Translations under genes and position numbers: made by a program
Shown: one piece after another, positions 34,004-42,352 of the stretch
Layout: each line of letters starts with the position of its first letter
Position numbering within the stretch: position 1 is the first letter of the stretch
The notes under the pieces: model-generated
What the model saw: the letters and a program-made list of their open reading frames with translations, nothing else
Database searches by the model: none
Told to the model about the DNA's origin: nothing
Assembly (NCBI RefSeq): GCF_034421375.1
Contig: NZ_CP139779.1
Location: 3,224,001 to 3,288,000 of the forward strand
From: Microbacterium invictum
GTDB taxonomy: Bacteria > Actinomycetota > Actinomycetes > Actinomycetales > Microbacteriaceae
DNA length: 64,000 nucleotides
Reading direction: 5' to 3'

Positions 34004-34997
34004 GCCCGAGGCACCCTCGTCCGGCTTTCCGGTGATCGGCGCGAGCGCCTTCAACTGGACGCCCCAGGTCATCCGGGCCGAGCGGGCCGCGACGGATATC
34101 GCGGTCGACATCGTCGCGTCGGGTGTGAGCGCCCTGATCGAAGTCGAGCCCGGACAGCTCTGGCGATCGTTCCCGGCGACGCGAGCGGACGAGGCGGCAC
34201 TCCTGCGGGAGCGGCTCGCCGCGGCGGGCGGGCGGGTCAGCGTCGTGGGAGCGAGCCTGGACGAGTGGGCATCACCGGCGCGACGTCGCAGCGACGAGGA
34301 GCGTCTGAGCTTCCTCCTGCCGCAACTGCGGGTCGCCCATGCGCTGGGGGCGGCGGGACTTCGACTGCCACTCGGGCAGGCGGGCCCCGAGCTGCTCCGC
34401 CGGGTGCTGCCGCACCTCCACGAGCTCGATCTCGTGCTGTTCGAAGAGGCCCAGGGCGGGCAGACGCCGGCCGCGACGGGCTCGGCGGCCGCATACGAGG
34501 CCCTGGCGGCTCTGGACGATCCCCACGTCCGGCTGCTGATCGACATCAGCATGCTCATGCCCGCGCTCCCGGTCACCTACCTCCAGGAGCTCGAGCGGGG
34601 CGGCGTGCCGAGCATGCTCATGGAGCGCCTGCGGAGCGAGTGGTGCGACCCGGCGACCCAGGGCGCTGTGATCGATCTGCTCCGCTCGGGCGGTGTTCCC
34701 GGGCCCATCCACACGCTGTACATGGACATGATCGTGCGATCCGGGCGCTCGTCGGTCGACGACATCCGTCCGGTGCTCCCCCTGGTCGGCGGGTTCCACC
34801 TGAAGTTCTGGGACCTCGAGGATGCGGACGGACGCGTGTGGCAACCCGTGCGCGACCTCGGAGTCGCGCTCACGACGACCGGATTCGACGGTGTGCTCAC
34901 CAGCGAGTGGGGCGGGCACGAGTGGCTCGACGCCGACCCGGCCGAGATGACGAGGGCTCACATCGCCGGGGCCCGGGAAGCCCTGGCGTCCGGCTGA
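33993..34997 (+). CDS. TIM-barrel protein, C-glycoside deglycosidase alpha-like, altered active site
   Basis: 334 residues; ATG 33993 overlaps the beta-like gene. Xylose-isomerase-like barrel with metal ligand candidates Glu151 (LFEEAQ), Asp184 (LLIDIS), His269 (GFHLKF) and Glu305 (LTSEWGG). In the alpha-like proteins at 49876, 50919 and 42349 the first Glu is followed by x-His (EIH or EVH); that His, the likely catalytic base, is Ala153 here. The metal site is therefore kept but the base is lost, so the substrate or reaction may differ, or the pair may be a sensor or carrier. Controlled together with the beta-like gene, probably by the upstream ROK protein. Confidence 0.74.
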   Translation: MSPEPEAPSSGFPVIGASAFNWTPQVIRAERAATDIAVDIVASGVSALIEVEPGQLWRSFPATRADEAALLRERLAAAGGRVSVVGASLDEWASPARRRSDEERLSFLLPQLRVAHALGAAGLRLPLGQAGPELLRRVLPHLHELDLVLFEEAQGGQTPAATGSAAAYEALAALDDPHVRLLIDISMLMPALPVTYLQELERGGVPSMLMERLRSEWCDPATQGAVIDLLRSGGVPGPIHTLYMDMIVRSGRSSVDDIRPVLPLVGGFHLKFWDLEDADGRVWQPVRDLGVALTTTGFDGVLTSEWGGHEWLDADPAEMTRAHIAGAREALASG

Positions 34998-35016
34998 GGG
35001 GCGGCGGACTCCGTGC

Positions 35017-36225
35017 TCACTCGTGCTCGGGGAGGATCGGGGTGGACCACCCCGGATCGCGACCGAGCTGGGCCGCGCGGGCGACGGAACCGGCACCGAA
35101 GCGATCTCGGAGCCGATCGAGCACGGTGTCGAGGGCGCCGTCGACCTCGTCCTCCCCGGTGAAGTCGAGCGGCAGCTCGGGCTGGACGCTGTCCGCGTGC
35201 TCGAGGTGCGACAGCGAGAGGCCGATGAGGGTGATCCCGCGCTCCGCGATCGCGGGATGGGCGGCGGCCAGCAGCATCCGCGCCGTGTCGAGCAGCAGCG
35301 ACGTGCGGTCCGTCGGAAACCGGAGGGTGCGCGATCTCGTCGCCTTGGTGTAGTCGCCGAAGCGCAGGCGCAACACGACGCTCCGGCACACGCGGTCGCC
35401 CTCGCGGAGGCGGCGGCCGAGCCGGTCGACGATCTGGCTGAGAATGACGTCGAGCTCGTCGTGGGTGCGAGGGCGCGTGCCGAGGGCCCGCTGCGACCCG
35501 ATCGAGCGGCGCCGGCGGGTGGTGTCGACCGGGCGGGGGTCGCGCAGGCGCGCGAGGGCGTGAAGGTGCGCGCCCGCCGCCCGCCCGAGCAGGCGCTCGG
35601 CGGTCGCCGCCTCGAGCTCGGCGAGCTGTCCGACGGTGCGGATCCCGAGCCCGTGCAGCTTCTCGGCCGTCTTCACCCCGACGCCCCACAGCCGCTCGAC
35701 CGGCAGGGGGAGGAGGAAGGCCTCCTCGTCGTCGGGTTCGACCACGAGGAGCCCGTCGGGCTTGCTCACCGCACTTGCGACCTTGGCGAGGAACTTCGTC
35801 CGGGCGACGCCCACCGAGATGGGGAGCCCGACCTCCGACCGCACCCGTTCGCGCAGGCGTGCGGCGATGTCGGCGGGATCGCCGGCTATACGACGGAGTC
35901 CGCCGACCTCGAGGAAGGCCTCGTCGATCGAGAGCCCCTCGACGAGCGGTGTGGTGTCGCGGAAGATCTCGAACACGGCCTTGCTGGCCGCGGAGTACGC
36001 CTCCATCCGTGGGGGGACGACGATCGCGTCGGGGCAGAGCTCACGTGCCTGCCGCCCACCCATCGCGGTGCGCACCCCGCGCGCCTTGGCCTCGTAGCTG
36101 GCGGCGAGGACCACGCCGCCCCCGACGATGACCGGCCGCCCCCGGAGGCCGGGCGCATCGCGCTGCTCGACCGAGGCGTAGAACGCATCGAGGTCGGCAT
36201 GCAGCACGGTCGCGGCGTCGCGCAT
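35017..36225 (-). CDS. dinB: DNA polymerase IV (Y family)
   Basis: 402 residues from ATG 36225, with GGGAGG upstream. Motifs: HADLDAFYASVEQ with catalytic Asp near the N-terminus, LSIDEAFLEV with the catalytic Asp-Glu, SVGVARTKFLAKVAS, the helix-hairpin-helix WGVGVKTAEKLHGLGIRTVGQL, and the C-terminal QPELPLDF, which fits the sliding-clamp binding motif QxxLPLF. It performs translesion synthesis. It is unrelated in function to its catabolic neighbours and sits between two ROK genes, converging with the alpha-like gene at 34997. No LexA box was recognised upstream. Confidence 0.95.
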   Translation of the reverse strand: MRDAATVLHADLDAFYASVEQRDAPGLRGRPVIVGGGVVLAASYEAKARGVRTAMGGRQARELCPDAIVVPPRMEAYSAASKAVFEIFRDTTPLVEGLSIDEAFLEVGGLRRIAGDPADIAARLRERVRSEVGLPISVGVARTKFLAKVASAVSKPDGLLVVEPDDEEAFLLPLPVERLWGVGVKTAEKLHGLGIRTVGQLAELEAATAERLLGRAAGAHLHALARLRDPRPVDTTRRRRSIGSQRALGTRPRTHDELDVILSQIVDRLGRRLREGDRVCRSVVLRLRFGDYTKATRSRTLRFPTDRTSLLLDTARMLLAAAHPAIAERGITLIGLSLSHLEHADSVQPELPLDFTGEDEVDGALDTVLDRLRDRFGAGSVARAAQLGRDPGWSTPILPEHE

Positions 36226-36280
36226 CGGGCCTCCCTCCCCGCGCGCATCGTCGCACGAAGGGACGACACTCCCGCACCCG

Positions 36281-37618
36281 TCAGACGAATGCGGCGCGGT
36301 GTCGTTGCAGCGCCGCCGCATGGCCGAAGGGCGACCCCTCGTCCACCCACCGCGCGAGTGCGGAAGGCGCGAGCAGACTCTCCGCGGCAAGGTAGGCCGC
36401 GCCCATGACGCCCTCGAGCTGATCCAGCGACGCAGCGCGGATGGTCAGCTCCTCTGACGCCATCCGGGTGCTGCGCGCGCGGACGACCGTGGCGATCCGC
36501 TCGATGAGCTCGGCACCCGCCCGAAGGACGCCGCCACCGATGACGAGCTCGCCCGGATTGGTGAACGTCACGAGGTTCGCCGCGACCGCGCCCAGCGCCG
36601 TGGCGCGCCGAAGCACCAGATCTCGAACGATCGGATCCTCCGCGCGGGCAGCCGCACCGATGTCGCCGAGCTCCACCCGCCCGCGTTCGGCGATCGCCCG
36701 AGCTAGGATCGGACTCGCTTCCGCACGCGCTGTCGCTTCGACCAGCAGCGACCAGCCGCCGGCGACGGCTTCGAGGCATCCGGTCTGGCCGCATCGACAC
36801 ACCGCATCGGCATCGTCGGTGACGTGGATGTGTCCGATGTCGCCGGCTGCACCGCGCTGACCATGCAGCACACGCCCTCGCGAGATGAACGCCGATCCGA
36901 TGCCCGTTCCGGCCTTGATGAAGAGCATGTCGTGCGAACGATCGCCGTCGCCGAAGGCCCACTCGCCGACGGCCATGAGATTCACGTCGTTGTCGACCCA
37001 GACCGGAGCGTCGTAGTGCTCGCGAAGCCACGCGCGCGCACTGAAGCCGTCCCAGCCGGGCATGATGGCCGGGTCGATCAAGCGGGCCGACCCGATCTCG
37101 ACCGGACCTGGCAGCCCGATGCCGATCCCCCACGGCCGGTCGACGACGTGACCGGCCGCGAGAGCGTCGAGATGGGCCTTCACCCGCGCCATGGTGCTGT
37201 CCGGCCCGGTCTCGACCGACCATTCCTCGTGGGTCACATCGAGCAGGGTTCCCGCCAGATCGGCGACGCCCACCCGCATCTCCGACGCGCCGACCACGAC
37301 CGCGAAGACCCGGCCGGCGTCTCGGTTGAACTCCAGCAGACGGGCTTGACGACCGCCCTCCGACGGAGCGAAGCCCGCTTCGCGCAGGAGTCCGCCTTCG
37401 CACGCCTGCTCCACGCGCTGGGTGACGATTTTCCGGCTCAGTCCGGTGACCTCGGCCAGCTGGGGACGCGTCCGTGCGCGCCCGGAACGGACCAGGTCGA
37501 CGATCGCAGCGAGCGGTGCCGCCTCGAGCGAGGGAGCGATGGGATCGGTCGCTCCTGCGTCGCTCGCCCGCGCGCCGACCCGATCGTCGGGAAGCGCTCT
37601 GACTCCAGTCGGCACCAT
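36281..37618 (-). CDS. ROK-family transcriptional regulator (copy 2)
   Basis: 445 residues from ATG 37618. Helix-turn-helix at about 52-75 (TRPQLAEVTGLSRKIVTQRVEQ), then the ROK domain: GIGLPGPVEIGSARL, VDNDVNLMAVGEWA, KAGTGIGSAFISRG, GAAGDIGHIHV and zinc motif CRCGQTGCLEAVAGGW. It carries an extra N-terminal segment of ~30 residues relative to copy 1. Divergent from the ABC binding protein gene at 37814 across 195 bases that contain a 23-bp inverted repeat; it most likely represses that operon in the absence of a sugar ligand. Confidence 0.9.
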   Translation of the reverse strand: MVPTGVRALPDDRVGARASDAGATDPIAPSLEAAPLAAIVDLVRSGRARTRPQLAEVTGLSRKIVTQRVEQACEGGLLREAGFAPSEGGRQARLLEFNRDAGRVFAVVVGASEMRVGVADLAGTLLDVTHEEWSVETGPDSTMARVKAHLDALAAGHVVDRPWGIGIGLPGPVEIGSARLIDPAIMPGWDGFSARAWLREHYDAPVWVDNDVNLMAVGEWAFGDGDRSHDMLFIKAGTGIGSAFISRGRVLHGQRGAAGDIGHIHVTDDADAVCRCGQTGCLEAVAGGWSLLVEATARAEASPILARAIAERGRVELGDIGAAARAEDPIVRDLVLRRATALGAVAANLVTFTNPGELVIGGGVLRAGAELIERIATVVRARSTRMASEELTIRAASLDQLEGVMGAAYLAAESLLAPSALARWVDEGSPFGHAAALQRHRAAFV

Positions 37619-37724
37619 CTACCCATTGTGGCGCGCTTCCGCGTCGAGGGCACGAAACCGACTAGGCCCATGATCACCCCGGATATCCCTGCATCGACGG
37701 GACGGGGGGTGCGCATCATGAGTA

Positions 37725-37747
37725 CTTATGCCCCTCAGGAACATAAG
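37725..37747. promoter_or_regulatory. 23-bp inverted repeat, probable ROK operator (site B)
   Basis: CTTATG and CATAAG, 11 bases apart, in the divergent gap between ROK copy 2 and the binding-protein gene. Aligned to site A (32183-32205) it gives CTTnTGnCCnnnnGnnACAnAAG. It lies 66 bases before the binding-protein start, a normal place for a repressor site. Confidence 0.6.
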
Positions 37748-37813
37748 ACGTCAGAATGGAACAGCAGCCGATGAGCCCGCCTCGGCGAAGACGACGACGT
37801 CAGAAAGGTCCCC

Positions 37814-39109
37814 ATGCCGAACACGACCCGCTCCGCGCCCACCCGCTGGCTGGCGACAGCCGCTGTCCTCACGGCGACCGCTGTCGTCGCCGGATGCTCC
37901 GGCGGCGGTGGCGCCCAGCCCTCCGGGGGGTCCTCCGACGAACTCGCCGGCTTCTCGGTGATGTTCCCGATGGCCAACGACGGCGACGACGTGTATGGAC
38001 AGCTCGCCCAGCAGTACGCCGAGGAGACGGGCGTGGAGGTCGAGGTCATCTCCTACCCTGCCGAGAGCTACAACAATCAGCTGACCACCCAGCTCCAGGC
38101 CGGCAATGCCGCCGACGTGATGGTCCTGATCCCCGGTGGCGGCCAGGCGGTCACCGTTCAGACCATCGCCGAGGCCGACTTCCTCGAGCCTCTCGGCGAG
38201 GCCTCCGCCGCGATCGTCCCCGAGGGCCAGGCGGCGCTCTTCAGCGTCGACGACACGCTGTACGGGCAGCCCACGGCACTGTCCCCGACCTCTCTCGTCT
38301 GGAACGGCCCGGCAGGGGCGGAGGCCGGTATCGACGAGTACCCCGAGACCTTCGACGAGATGCTCGACGCGTGCGGGACGGCGCGTGAGGCAGGCAAGAG
38401 CATGGTGGTCGTCGCGGGGGCGATCTCGTTCAACACCGGAATCCTCGCCTCGATGATCGCCGCCACCCGTGTCTATCAGGGCGATCCCGACTGGAACCAG
38501 AAGCGGATCGACGGCGATGTGACCTTCGCCGACAGCGGGTGGCGCGACGTGCTGGAGGACGTCGTCGCGATGATCGACGCCGGATGCTTCCAGAACGGCG
38601 CCGCGGGCGGCACCTTCGACAGCATCACCCAGGGGCTGGGCGGCCAGACATCCCTGTCGGCCCCCGTTCCCGGCTCCGCGGCGGCGCAGATCAACGCCAA
38701 CGCGGGACTCGAGCTCGATGTCCGTTCCTTCCCGCCCGCCGACGGCCAGGAGCCGTACGCGCTCATCTCTGCGAACTACGCCTGGGTGATCAACGCCTCC
38801 GCCGATGACGCCGTGAAGCAGTCGGCGCAGGCATTCCTCGACTGGGCCGCTGAGCCGGAGCAGGCTCAGACCTTCGCCGACATCGCCGGACTGGTCCCGA
38901 TCTCCGGTGCGTCAGCGGACACCGTCTCCGTGGAGTACCAGCCGATCGGCGACCTCCTCGAATCGGGTTCGTACACCGGGTTCCCGGTGGAGACCTGGCC
39001 GAACCCCGCCGTCTACGAAGCACTGAGCGTCGGCGTCCAGGGGCTGTTCACGGGCCAGAAGACCGTCGATCAGATCCTCGATGAGATGGATGCCGCCTGG
39101 GACGCGTGA
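37814..39109 (+). CDS. ABC transporter sugar-binding lipoprotein (family 1, copy 1)
   Basis: 431 residues, ATG 37814 preceded by GAAAGG. Lipoprotein signal with VVAGC (Cys28), Gly/Ser-rich linker, then a family 1 solute-binding protein: LTTQLQAGNAADVMVL at about 92-107, GQPTALSPTSLVWN, DVTFADSGWRDVLEDVV and WPNPAVYEALSVGVQGLFTGQKTVDQILDEMDAAW. It is a close paralogue of the protein at 60214 (shared blocks throughout, same length class). No permease follows it; the permeases at 54917-56719 may serve both. Would capture a plant glycoside or oligosaccharide outside the membrane. Confidence 0.92.
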   Translation: MPNTTRSAPTRWLATAAVLTATAVVAGCSGGGGAQPSGGSSDELAGFSVMFPMANDGDDVYGQLAQQYAEETGVEVEVISYPAESYNNQLTTQLQAGNAADVMVLIPGGGQAVTVQTIAEADFLEPLGEASAAIVPEGQAALFSVDDTLYGQPTALSPTSLVWNGPAGAEAGIDEYPETFDEMLDACGTAREAGKSMVVVAGAISFNTGILASMIAATRVYQGDPDWNQKRIDGDVTFADSGWRDVLEDVVAMIDAGCFQNGAAGGTFDSITQGLGGQTSLSAPVPGSAAAQINANAGLELDVRSFPPADGQEPYALISANYAWVINASADDAVKQSAQAFLDWAAEPEQAQTFADIAGLVPISGASADTVSVEYQPIGDLLESGSYTGFPVETWPNPAVYEALSVGVQGLFTGQKTVDQILDEMDAAWDA

Positions 39110-39127
39110 TCCGGCCCCACCCCGACC

Positions 39128-39164
39128 GGGGTGCCCGCTCGTTTCGGATCCGAGCGGGCGCCCC
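39128..39164 (+). terminator. Stem-loop after the binding-protein gene
   Basis: 14-base arms (39128-39141 and 39151-39164) pair fully if one U-G pair is allowed, with a 9-base loop. It sits 19 bases after the stop and 25 bases before the monooxygenase start. Such stems after binding-protein genes allow high expression of the binding protein relative to downstream genes. Confidence 0.6.
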
Positions 39165-39188
39165 GCCCCTCTCACCTAGGAGACGCTC

Positions 39189-40403
39189 ATGACACCCTCA
39201 TCGCCCTCGCTCCCCGTCGTCATCGTCGGGGCCGGCCCCGCCGGTATGGCGACCGCGCTGGCGCTGCACAAGGTCGGCCATCCGGTCCACCTCCTCGAGC
39301 GCTACCGCGAGGCCCGGCCGGCCGGCAACATCCTCAACCTGTGGCCTCCGCCCATCAAGGCGCTCCGCGAGATGGGGGTCGACACGACCGATCTCGGGGC
39401 CCCCTGCCACACCACGTTCCGCGGTGTGAGGGGGAACATCCGCGCCGACGTGCGGATCCCCGACGAGGTCGTGCGCGAGTACGGTGGGGGCTTCATCGGT
39501 CTTCTCCGGCCGGAGCTGTACCGGCGGATGCTCGCCGCCATGCCCGCCGGCGTCCTGCAGACGAACGTCGAGGTGGCGAGCGTCGAGGACCGCGGCGACC
39601 GCGTGAGAGTGTCCCTCGGCGACGGCTCGGTCATCGACGCCGGCGTCCTGGTCGGAGCCGACGGGATCGACTCGATGATCAGGACGCAGCTGTGGGGACC
39701 CAGCGAGAGGCGTGAGCACAAGCTCCACATCATCGGCGGCTACACCTTCGCCGACGTCCCCGGCGTCGAACGCGGCGAGGTCGTCCTCACCCACGACCGT
39801 TCGGTGCAGGGGACCTACTCCTCGATCCGCGACGACGGTCGCGACGGCATCCAGTGGTGGGTCCTGGAGGCGTGGGACCCCGCGGTCGCGCCTCCCGAAG
39901 ACCTGAAGGCCCACGCACTTCGTCTCGCCGGCCGCTTCCCCGGCCCTCTGTCGGGTCTCGTCGCAGCGACCGATCCCGCGCACTTCCAGCGATGGCCGAT
40001 CCGCGACCGGAAGCCACTGGCCCAGTGGTCGAAGGGTCGCGTCACCCTGGCCGGCGACGCCGCCCACGCCACGTCGCCCTACGCGGCGTACGGAGCGGGC
40101 ATGTCGATCGGGGATGGCTACACCCTTGCTCAGGAGCTCACCGACGTCGATCTCTCCGACACGGCGTCCGTGACCGCAGCGCTGGCTCGCTACGACGGGC
40201 GACGCATCTCCCACACCACTTCCCAGGTGCAGCAGGCGTACGTCCTGGGCAAGGTCTTCCACCACGCTCCCGCTCCGCTGCGCCCGCTCCGCGATCTCAT
40301 CCTGGACCGGACGCCGATGCTGCAGAAGCAGGTCGGTGAGATGAGTCCCGCCGAGATCGTCGCCCAGCTCGAAGAGATGGGAGCCGGTCTTGCCTCACGA
40401 TGA
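39189..40403 (+). CDS. FAD-dependent aromatic monooxygenase (PHBH-like)
   Basis: 404 residues; AGGAG lies just upstream of ATG 39189. Group A flavin hydroxylase: GAGPAG at 14-19, VGADGIDS at about 156, and LAGDAAHATSPYAAYGAGMSIGDG at about 290, where the usual PPxxGQGxN of the GD motif is replaced by PYAAYGAGM. It should hydroxylate an aromatic ring with NAD(P)H. The GMC oxidase start lies inside its 3' end (14-base overlap), and CGD beta and alpha genes follow, so hydroxylation is tied to glycoside cleavage, perhaps acting on the intact glycoside or on the released aglycone. Confidence 0.86.
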   Translation: MTPSSPSLPVVIVGAGPAGMATALALHKVGHPVHLLERYREARPAGNILNLWPPPIKALREMGVDTTDLGAPCHTTFRGVRGNIRADVRIPDEVVREYGGGFIGLLRPELYRRMLAAMPAGVLQTNVEVASVEDRGDRVRVSLGDGSVIDAGVLVGADGIDSMIRTQLWGPSERREHKLHIIGGYTFADVPGVERGEVVLTHDRSVQGTYSSIRDDGRDGIQWWVLEAWDPAVAPPEDLKAHALRLAGRFPGPLSGLVAATDPAHFQRWPIRDRKPLAQWSKGRVTLAGDAAHATSPYAAYGAGMSIGDGYTLAQELTDVDLSDTASVTAALARYDGRRISHTTSQVQQAYVLGKVFHHAPAPLRPLRDLILDRTPMLQKQVGEMSPAEIVAQLEEMGAGLASR

Positions 40404-41955
40404 CGCCTCATCCGAAGGACGTCCCGCGCGGGCCGATGTCGTCATCGTCGGCACGGGCCCAGCCGGAGCCGCCGTCGCCCGCATCCTCAGCGAGCAGCGG
40501 CCCGATCTCATGATCATCCAGTTCGACGCGGGACCGATCGTCAGCGACCCACCCGGCGCCCATGTGAAGAACCTGTCCGAGGGCGATCGACGGACCGCGC
40601 AGCGGCGCTCCGAGGGGCCGGCCCCGGCGGCATCCGACATCAGCACCGACACGCTCGACGGCTACGCATCCCATGACGAGCGCATCGTGCGACCCGGGAC
40701 CCACCTGCTCGCCGAGGGATACCGGCAGTCGGGCCAGGACGGCCTCCCTGCGCTGGCGTTCTCGACGAATGTCGGCGGGATGGGGGCCCACTGGACCTGT
40801 GCCTGCCCGCGACCGGGTGAGAGCGAGCGGATCGCGTTCCTCGACGACCTCGACGAGCTGCTCGACGAGGCCGACCGGCTTCTGGGGGTCTCGGCCGGCC
40901 TCATGGCGGACGCGCCTCTGGCCCATGAGGTGCGTGAGCGCCTCAGCCGCGGGCTGGACCACCGCCGGACTCGAGCGGTGGCGCCGATGCCTCTCGCCGT
41001 GCGCGAGGAGCCCGACGGAACGCTCTGGTGGTCGGGGTCGGACGTCGTCTTCGGGGAGGCGACGCGGAAGAATCCTCGGCATCGCCTGGTCGCCGAGACG
41101 GTCGTCACCGCTGTCCGCACCGAGAGCGGGCGCGTGCTCGGCGTGCGCGTCACCGATAGAGCGGCCGGCGAATCGTACGAGGTCGACGCCTCGATCGTCG
41201 TCGCCGCCGCCGACGCCTTCCGGACTCCGCAGCTGCTGTGGGCATCGGGGATCCGGCCGCCGGCCCTCGGCCGGTACCTGAACGATCAGCCTCAGGTCGT
41301 GCACGCCGTGAAACTCCGCGACGTCGCGCCGCAGTCGCTCGGCCCGGCCGGTGGCCCGATCGACGTGCTCAGCGGGGTCTCGTGGGTGCCCTTCACGGAC
41401 GCCGAACCGTTCCATGGCCAGGTCATGCAGCTGGATGCCTCGCCCGTCCCCTACGAGGGTGAGATCCTGCCGGGCGAGGTCGTCGGACTGGGCTGGTTCT
41501 GCACCAAGGACATCCGAGCGGAGGACCGGGTCGAGTTCGACGCCGCGGCGGTCGACGAATTCGGGCTGCCCGCGATGCGGGTCTGGTACGAGCTCACCGA
41601 ACAGGATCGCGACAGCATCGAGCGCGCGCGGCGCGCGATCGTCGACGTCGGCGACCTCCTCGGCGACGCGGTCTTCGGCGAGCCGCTCGAGTTCCCGCCG
41701 GGTGCGTCGCTGCATTACCAGGGAACGACCCGGATGGGCGAGGTGGACGACGGCACGAGCGTCTGCGACCCCGACGCCCAGGTATGGGGGATCACGGGAC
41801 TCTACGTCGCCGGGAACGGCGTCATCCCGACCGCGACCGCCTGCAATCCGACCCTCACGACGGTCGCCCTCGCCGTCCGCGCCGCGCGCGCCATCGCGGC
41901 CAGGGCGGATAAGACCGTGCTCACCGAACAGACTCAGGACCTGTCACATGCTTGA
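40390..41955 (+). CDS. GMC oxidoreductase, C-glycoside 3-oxidase type (copy 2)
   Basis: 521 residues. The start is TTG 40390: GGGAG (40379-40383) is six bases upstream, and no ATG or GTG precedes the Rossmann strand DVVIVGTGPAG in frame. FAD region NVGGMGAHWTCACP with His134; catalytic pair His442 (SLHYQG) and Asn486 (CNPT). It is closely similar to copy 3 at 52470 (shared SDPPGAHVKN, SGVSWVPFTD, VMQLDASP/IMQLDASP blocks) and more distant from copy 1. Expected to oxidise the 3-OH of a sugar so that the downstream beta/alpha deglycosidase can cleave the C-C bond. The TTG would lower its translation relative to its neighbours. Confidence 0.85.
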   Translation: MPHDDASSEGRPARADVVIVGTGPAGAAVARILSEQRPDLMIIQFDAGPIVSDPPGAHVKNLSEGDRRTAQRRSEGPAPAASDISTDTLDGYASHDERIVRPGTHLLAEGYRQSGQDGLPALAFSTNVGGMGAHWTCACPRPGESERIAFLDDLDELLDEADRLLGVSAGLMADAPLAHEVRERLSRGLDHRRTRAVAPMPLAVREEPDGTLWWSGSDVVFGEATRKNPRHRLVAETVVTAVRTESGRVLGVRVTDRAAGESYEVDASIVVAAADAFRTPQLLWASGIRPPALGRYLNDQPQVVHAVKLRDVAPQSLGPAGGPIDVLSGVSWVPFTDAEPFHGQVMQLDASPVPYEGEILPGEVVGLGWFCTKDIRAEDRVEFDAAAVDEFGLPAMRVWYELTEQDRDSIERARRAIVDVGDLLGDAVFGEPLEFPPGASLHYQGTTRMGEVDDGTSVCDPDAQVWGITGLYVAGNGVIPTATACNPTLTTVALAVRAARAIAARADKTVLTEQTQDLSHA

Positions 41956-42352
41956 ACGCGAGATCATCCAGAACCGTGGCGTCGAGAACGTCGTAGAAGG
42001 CGGCGAGGTCACCGGGTTCCGGTTCCTCGTCCGCATGCCCAACTATCGCGGCGTCTTCGCCCGTCTGATCGACGGCATCGAGGTGCGCGTCGGTGACCTC
42101 ACCTGGCCTCGGGAGGTGCCGCTGTGGACCCTCGGCGGGACGCAGTACACGCTGGCCGAGCTCAAAGCGGCGCACCTCGACGTCCACTGGGACCTCGACG
42201 AGCCCGCTGTGATCACGATCCCCCATGCCGGCGGGCTGGCCCCCGGCATCCATGACATCGACGTGGAGATCGCCATCCACGCGCCCTACTTCCCGCCGCC
42301 CTTCCGGCCGTCCCTGTTCCCCTCCGCACGAAAGGTCACGGTGATCGCGTGA
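41948..42352 (+). CDS. C-glycoside deglycosidase beta-subunit-like protein (copy 2)
   Basis: 134 residues; ATG 41948 overlaps the GMC stop by 8 bases, and the alpha gene start overlaps its stop (GTGA). Small beta-rich protein: EVTGFRFLVRMPNYRGVFARLIDGIEVRVGD, LWTLGGTQYTLAELKAAHLDVHWDLDEPAVITIPHAGGLAPGIHDIDVEIAIHAPYFPP. The NYR...(I)DGIEVRVGD section aligns with PWYR...VNGVEV and PWYR...LDGVEA in other copies, and the PGIHDIDVEIAIHAPYFP end aligns with the GEHTVGVELVLYIPYI type. It is the most divergent of the four. Forms a pair with the next gene. Confidence 0.8.
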   Translation: MLEREIIQNRGVENVVEGGEVTGFRFLVRMPNYRGVFARLIDGIEVRVGDLTWPREVPLWTLGGTQYTLAELKAAHLDVHWDLDEPAVITIPHAGGLAPGIHDIDVEIAIHAPYFPPPFRPSLFPSARKVTVIA

